The position numbers and the translations under genes were made by a program. A DNA stretch of 64,000 nucleotides from Pedobacter sp. W3I1 (lineage in GTDB: Bacteria > Bacteroidota > Bacteroidia > Sphingobacteriales > Sphingobacteriaceae). Location: NCBI RefSeq assembly GCF_030816015.1, contig NZ_JAUSXN010000001.1, forward strand, positions 6,076,001-6,140,000. Reading direction: 5' to 3'. How positions within the stretch are numbered: position 1 is the stretch's first letter; each line of letters starts with the position of its first letter. Shown here piece by piece: positions 60,894-64,000 of the stretch. The notes below the pieces were generated by a model. That model was not told the DNA's origin. It was given only the letters and a program-made list of their open reading frames with translations, and did no database searches.

Positions 60894-61400
60894 ATGTCGA
60901 GGAAAGTAATTACACTATGCTATCGAAAAATAATTGATGCAACCAATACCAGTGCATGGGATAAGTTTGTACATGAAGACAGTTTTGCTGAATTCAAAAT
61001 GCAGGCTCAGTTTTATAATCAAGAACAGCGGTTTACTACTTTTTCCGAAATGATATTAAATGTTCCGGAGGCAGAGAAGTTGCATTTTTTGGTCAGTGCA
61101 GCTATTACTGGTTATTTACGCCAGTTAAATGGAATTATTCCTGATGTACTGGATAATTTGGGTAGACGTTTTCTGACTTTTGAAAATTTTAAGTTCGAAA
61201 TCATTAACTCTGATAGCAACGACTTAAAAAAACATAAAATAGCCATCAATTTCTTCTCAAAACCATTGATTTGGCACAACACGATTGATAACCTGCTTTT
61301 GGTTTCGCAATTTAAAGAAACCAACGAAGAGGAAGTTTTCACTAACCTTTTTCAGATACAACCATTTGTAAGTATTCACGCGATAAAAAATACTGATTAA
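60894..61400 (+). CDS. Hypothetical protein preceding the pirin-like gene
   Basis: The 168-residue protein has no signal peptide and no recognised family. It is helical in its first two thirds (NTSAWDKFVHEDSFAEFKMQ, FLVSAAITGYLRQLNGIIPD) and beta-rich at the end (HKIAINFFSKPLIWHNTIDN). Its stop TAA overlaps the apparent ACG start of the following pirin-like frame (TAACG at 61398-61402), so it is probably its coupled partner. Confidence 0.65.
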   Translation: MSRKVITLCYRKIIDATNTSAWDKFVHEDSFAEFKMQAQFYNQEQRFTTFSEMILNVPEAEKLHFLVSAAITGYLRQLNGIIPDVLDNLGRRFLTFENFKFEIINSDSNDLKKHKIAINFFSKPLIWHNTIDNLLLVSQFKETNEEEVFTNLFQIQPFVSIHAIKNTD

Positions 61401-62101
61401 CGATCGAACTCACACCTGGGAAAATATTTTTAGCCGATCAGCGGGGGGTAACAGAAACTTCGGCACTAAGAAGATACAGCACCTTTAATTTCGAAAAATA
61501 TTACAGCGAATACAGAGAAGCTTTTGGCAACTTGTTTTTATGTAACGACGAATCGATAGTTGGTGGAAAGGTTACGTTTTTTCTATGCAAAGAAGATTCG
61601 CTCCAGATATTTATACCCATTACCGGCGGAATAGACATTGTTGCCAACGGAAAAGGATTTGCTTTAGAAACCGGGCAAGTACAGGTGTTGAATATGGGTA
61701 AGGGCGAAGTGTTAGAAATCAGCAACCCCTATCAAAACGATGTGATTAATTACATGCAGTTTGGGATTAAAACAGAGATGTTTTTAATGCGGGCAAGCGA
61801 AATGCTTTTCGGTTTCAATTTTGAAAAAGACCAGAATCAGCTGCTAGAAATTATCTCAAACCCGAAACTGCCATTTAAATTAAGCATGGGGATCTTCGCA
61901 GGCAGAGAAGAGGTGATTTATAAAATGCAAAGTCTAAACCATCAGTTCTATGCTTTTATTATTGATGGGGCTTTCGAAATTGAAGGCCGCTTGATGCATC
62001 CAAGAGATGGTTTAGCGCTCTGGGATATGGAACAGGTAGAATTGGAAGCATTGAGCAATAATGCGATTATAGTGGTTTTGGAGTTGACCCCAAACCCCTA
62101 A
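61400..62101 (+). CDS. Pirin-like (quercetinase C-terminal cupin) protein with apparent ACG start
   Basis: The frame reads (ACG)IELTPGKIFLADQRGVTET, RRYSTFNFEKYYSEYREAFG and GGKVTFFLCKEDSLQIFIPI, matching the start of pirin-family cupins. These residues precede every in-frame ATG, and the first alternative is a TTG at 61532 that would remove 44 residues of the conserved domain. An ATG at 61400 would require T instead of C at 61401. The preceding gene stops at the overlapping TAA. The protein is about 233 residues and cytoplasmic; pirins bind metal or flavonol-like substrates. Confidence 0.72.
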   Translation, partial: TIELTPGKIFLADQRGVTETSALRRYSTFNFEKYYSEYREAFGNLFLCNDESIVGGKVTFFLCKEDSLQIFIPITGGIDIVANGKGFALETGQVQVLNMGKGEVLEISNPYQNDVINYMQFGIKTEMFLMRASEMLFGFNFEKDQNQLLEIISNPKLPFKLSMGIFAGREEVIYKMQSLNHQFYAFIIDGAFEIEGRLMHPRDGLALWDMEQVELEALSNNAIIVVLELTPNP

Positions 62102-62150
62102 AGGGCCTCAGGTTTTTCACGCAGATTAAGAGATTACCGCTGAGTCTTCT

Positions 62151-62262
62151 GTCATTCTGAACGCAGTGAAGAATCTTTAATTTACTAGATTCTGAAACAA
62201 GTTCAGAATGACGGATGGAGTGAGAAAGATCTCATGTGAAGTCAGATGTTACCATCTGACTT
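62151..62262. repeat. Composite repeat block, first copy
   Basis: GTCATTCTGAACGCAGTGAA and CTGAAACAAGTTCAGAATGAC (62192-62212 in part) form one long stem, followed by ATGGAGTGAGAAAGAT. The GNRA-type palindrome AAGTCAGATG-TTAC-CATCTGACTT lies at 62239-62262. The same order recurs at 62585-62700. Confidence 0.78.
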
Positions 62263-62346
62263 AGCCTATACTTTCCGTATTTTCTGTGCTTCCATGGCTA
62301 TATATTCGCAGTGTTTGTGAGTTACCAAACATGAAAAGTAAATTCA

Positions 62347-62370
62347 GTGTAAGATGGTAACATCTTACAC
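62347..62370. repeat. Perfect GNRA-type palindrome
   Basis: GTGTAAGATG-GTAA-CATCTTACAC is a perfect 10 bp stem with a GTAA loop. Confidence 0.8.
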
Positions 62371-62584
62371 CACAAAACACCTTACACCACAAACATTGGC
62401 TCTGGGTTTTTGCGTTAGGGATTGTAAGGGTCCAGTACCGATTCTTCATCGGTACCGCAGCGAAGCGGAGCCCTGCAAAGCCCGACCCTCTCCAGATTTT
62501 TCATCTGGAGAGGGGAACGCCCAAATGATTAAATAAGATAAATTAACAGGCTACCCTTCGATAGGCTCAGGATGACGTTCTTTT
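62371..62584. other. Repeat-rich spacer, no gene
   Basis: This contains a GTACCGAT-tcttc-ATCGGTAC stem near 62435, a CCCTCTCCAGAT...ATCTGGAGAGGG stem near 62484, and half of the TTCGATAGGCTCAGGATGAC motif near 62560. No coding frame is supported. Confidence 0.5.
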
Positions 62585-62700
62585 GTCATTCTGAATGCAG
62601 TGAAGAATCTTTAATTTACTGAATTGATTCTGAAACAAGTTCAGAATGACGAATGGAGTGAGAAAGATTTGCCTCAGTGTAAGATGGTAACATCTTACAC
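62585..62700. repeat. Composite repeat block, second copy
   Basis: The order of parts is the same as at 62151: a GTCATTCTGAATGCAGTGAA stem ending CAGAATGAC at 62650, a shared GAATGGAGTGAGAAAGAT stretch, and GTGTAAGATG-GTAA-CATCTTACAC at 62677-62700. It lies just past the end of the DUF2027-Smr gene. Confidence 0.78.
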
Positions 62701-62714
62701 CACAACAAAAACCC

Positions 62715-63668
62715 CTACTTAAAAACTACCTCAGTAGCCCCATAACCAAATTTTTCTTTCCTCGCATCCATGTATGTTTTTACATGCGGATTTTTACTGA
62801 TCAGTTTATGGATTTTATCTCTTAAGGTACCGTTGCCTGAACCGTGGATAAAAACGATTTTATCGAAATGATGTACAACTGCGGCATCCATGGCCGTTTG
62901 AAAATGATTAATCTGAATCTGTAACATTTCATCAGCTTCTAAAAAATGATGGTCATCTCTTAGTTTCTCGATGTGCAAATCGATTTCTTTTTGTGGAGCT
63001 TCAACCGTTTTTTTCTCTTCCGATGATCTGAAAAAACTTTCCTTTAATTTCTGCGGATCGATAGTTACCGGGGCAAGATCATCCAAACGGATCAACCATC
63101 CTTTGTTTTTCAACTGAGGCAATTCCTTTTGTTCGGTGCTAAAATCCTTTGCCCTAAATTTCTTACGGATCAACAATGGATCGATAGGTTTAACATCGGC
63201 TTTGCTGAACACCAAAACCTGAAAGTTAAATTCTGGCCAAAGGTCAAGATCGGCCAGGGAAGCAGAATAAACTAATGTTGAGGCATAAGATTCGATTACG
63301 CCATGAAAAGTGCCTGCGTATTTCTCTTTACGCTCGGTAGTTAGGCTTATCAATAAAATATTTGGTGAATGGTTTTGCAGGTGGAAATGCACTACATTAC
63401 CTGCTTTATCATCGGTAGCAACGGCAACATAAATGCCGTTTTCGATTTTGTTAATGCTGGGGATATTTACCTGGATGGGTTTTGGTACATCCAACTCTTC
63501 GGCTACCACACCATGACCATGCACAGAAGTTAAATTACTCACCGCAACAGGTATTTCGAAACCATCTTCATCGGTAACACCTAAAGTTTGGCTATCGATA
63601 ATCTTCGTTACATAACCTTCACGTTTTTCATCAACAAAACGCACAAAATCTCCCAGTTTGAATTTCAT
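62715..63668 (-). CDS. DUF2027 and Smr-domain protein
   Basis: I use the ATG at 63668 (317 residues); the longer frame runs into an AAATCCCCTAAAGGGG repeat. The N-terminal part (MKFKLGDFVRFVDEKREGYV) and the middle match DUF2027. A Smr domain closes the protein: IDLHIEKLRDDHHFLEADEM carries the DLH motif and VFIHGSGNGTLRDKIHKLIS the HGxG motif. Smr domains are nuclease-like and related to MutS2. Cytoplasmic; role unknown. Confidence 0.85.
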   Translation of the reverse strand: MKFKLGDFVRFVDEKREGYVTKIIDSQTLGVTDEDGFEIPVAVSNLTSVHGHGVVAEELDVPKPIQVNIPSINKIENGIYVAVATDDKAGNVVHFHLQNHSPNILLISLTTERKEKYAGTFHGVIESYASTLVYSASLADLDLWPEFNFQVLVFSKADVKPIDPLLIRKKFRAKDFSTEQKELPQLKNKGWLIRLDDLAPVTIDPQKLKESFFRSSEEKKTVEAPQKEIDLHIEKLRDDHHFLEADEMLQIQINHFQTAMDAAVVHHFDKIVFIHGSGNGTLRDKIHKLISKNPHVKTYMDARKEKFGYGATEVVFK

Positions 63669-63771
63669 AGCCCCTAAATCCCCTAAAGGGGACTCCATAT
63701 TATTTAGTAATAATTATAAATTTATTCACCTTTTCACCTCGCCGTTCAACTCCCCTTCAGGGGTTGGGGGG

Positions 63772-64000
63772 CTAGTGCCTTGTATCGTTTCCGTGGTAAA
63801 TACTCAGGTAACTTTCATATCTCGAAACTGCAATTTCACCATTGTTTACTGCAGCTAAAACAGCACAACCTGGTTCGTTAACATGTCTGCAGTTGTTAAA
63901 GCGGCAATCGTGCGAGGTTTTAAATATTTCTCTAAAAAAGTGCCCCAGTTCTTCTTTCTCAATATCGATCACACCCAGTTCTCTAATTCCGGGAGAATCT
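63772..64000 (-). CDS. rsgA: 3' end of ribosome small-subunit GTPase RsgA (partial)
   Basis: The visible C-terminal part runs DSPGIRELGVIDIEKEELGH (G3-type DxPG motif), FFREIFKTSHDCRFNNCRHV and NEPGCAVLAAVNNGEIAVSR. It contains the Cys/His zinc-binding cluster (C-R-F-N-N-C-R-H and the following Cys) typical of RsgA/YjeQ. The 5' portion lies beyond the right edge. RsgA is a circularly permuted GTPase in 30S subunit maturation. Confidence 0.92.
   Translation of the reverse strand, partial: DSPGIRELGVIDIEKEELGHFFREIFKTSHDCRFNNCRHVNEPGCAVLAAVNNGEIAVSRYESYLSIYHGNDTRH

Noticed and set aside
1..64000. T9SS C-terminal sorting domains on secreted proteins
   Set aside because: None of the exported proteins ends in the expected CTD pattern; only gldB relates to that machinery.

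Overview
The window looks like chromosome from a Sphingobacteriaceae member of the Bacteroidota, most likely Pedobacter or a close relative. The evidence is AT-rich DNA; genes without Shine-Dalgarno sequences; several TAnnTTTG-type -7 boxes; a gliding lipoprotein gene (gldB) divergent from nadE; a FabV-type enoyl-ACP reductase; Bacteroidota-type families (DUF6515, DUF4251, DUF2490, GIN/DUF2807, DUF2027-Smr, SIMPL); and many SpI or lipobox signal peptides. No rRNA, tRNA or CRISPR array was seen. The genus is inferred from family content and style, not from a marker gene search.

Layout. 0-2 kb: minus-strand cluster of a phytase-like lipoprotein, a HAD phosphatase and a membrane protein cut by the window edge. 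2.1-3.3 kb: IS3-family element with a probable -1 frameshift signal. 3.4-3.9 kb: array of about 135 bp hairpin repeats. 3.9-16 kb: secreted or envelope proteins (DUF6515, S15/CocE hydrolase, M1 peptidase, GIN-domain protein, DinB, nucleotidyltransferase, outer-membrane proteins) separated by two long repeat-rich noncoding stretches. 16-28 kb: housekeeping (fabV, csp, serS, rsmI, lnt, lspA), a Fic toxin with a convergent VbhA-like antitoxin, and an MNT/HEPN toxin-antitoxin pair in a tight cluster. 27-36 kb: two lipoprotein zinc metalloproteases, OsmC, a broken HEAT-like-repeat lipoprotein, nadE/gldB, patatin. 36.3-37.9 kb: IS4-family element inserted in a short palindrome. 38-50 kb: comB, gcvT, a glycosyltransferase, rnhB, TfoX-like, yraN, dnaG, SGNH and serine hydrolases. 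50-64 kb: M20 amidohydrolase, SPOR protein, VapBC-like pair, PEGA lipoprotein, secA, a LytS/LytTR two-component pair, an intradiol-dioxygenase-like lipoprotein, a pirin-like gene with an apparent ACG start, DUF2027-Smr protein and the 3' end of rsgA.

Two themes stand out. First, intergenic spaces carry many families of interspersed palindromes. One forms hairpins whose stems covary while the tetraloop stays GCAA or GTAA (GNRA) on one strand. Second, several reading frames are interrupted by single-base changes, including essential secA. Each could be real decay, recoding or a homopolymer sequencing error, and the secA case favours error for at least part of them. The strongest candidate for a less usual system is the tail-to-tail Fic/antitoxin pair at 18.9-19.7 kb.
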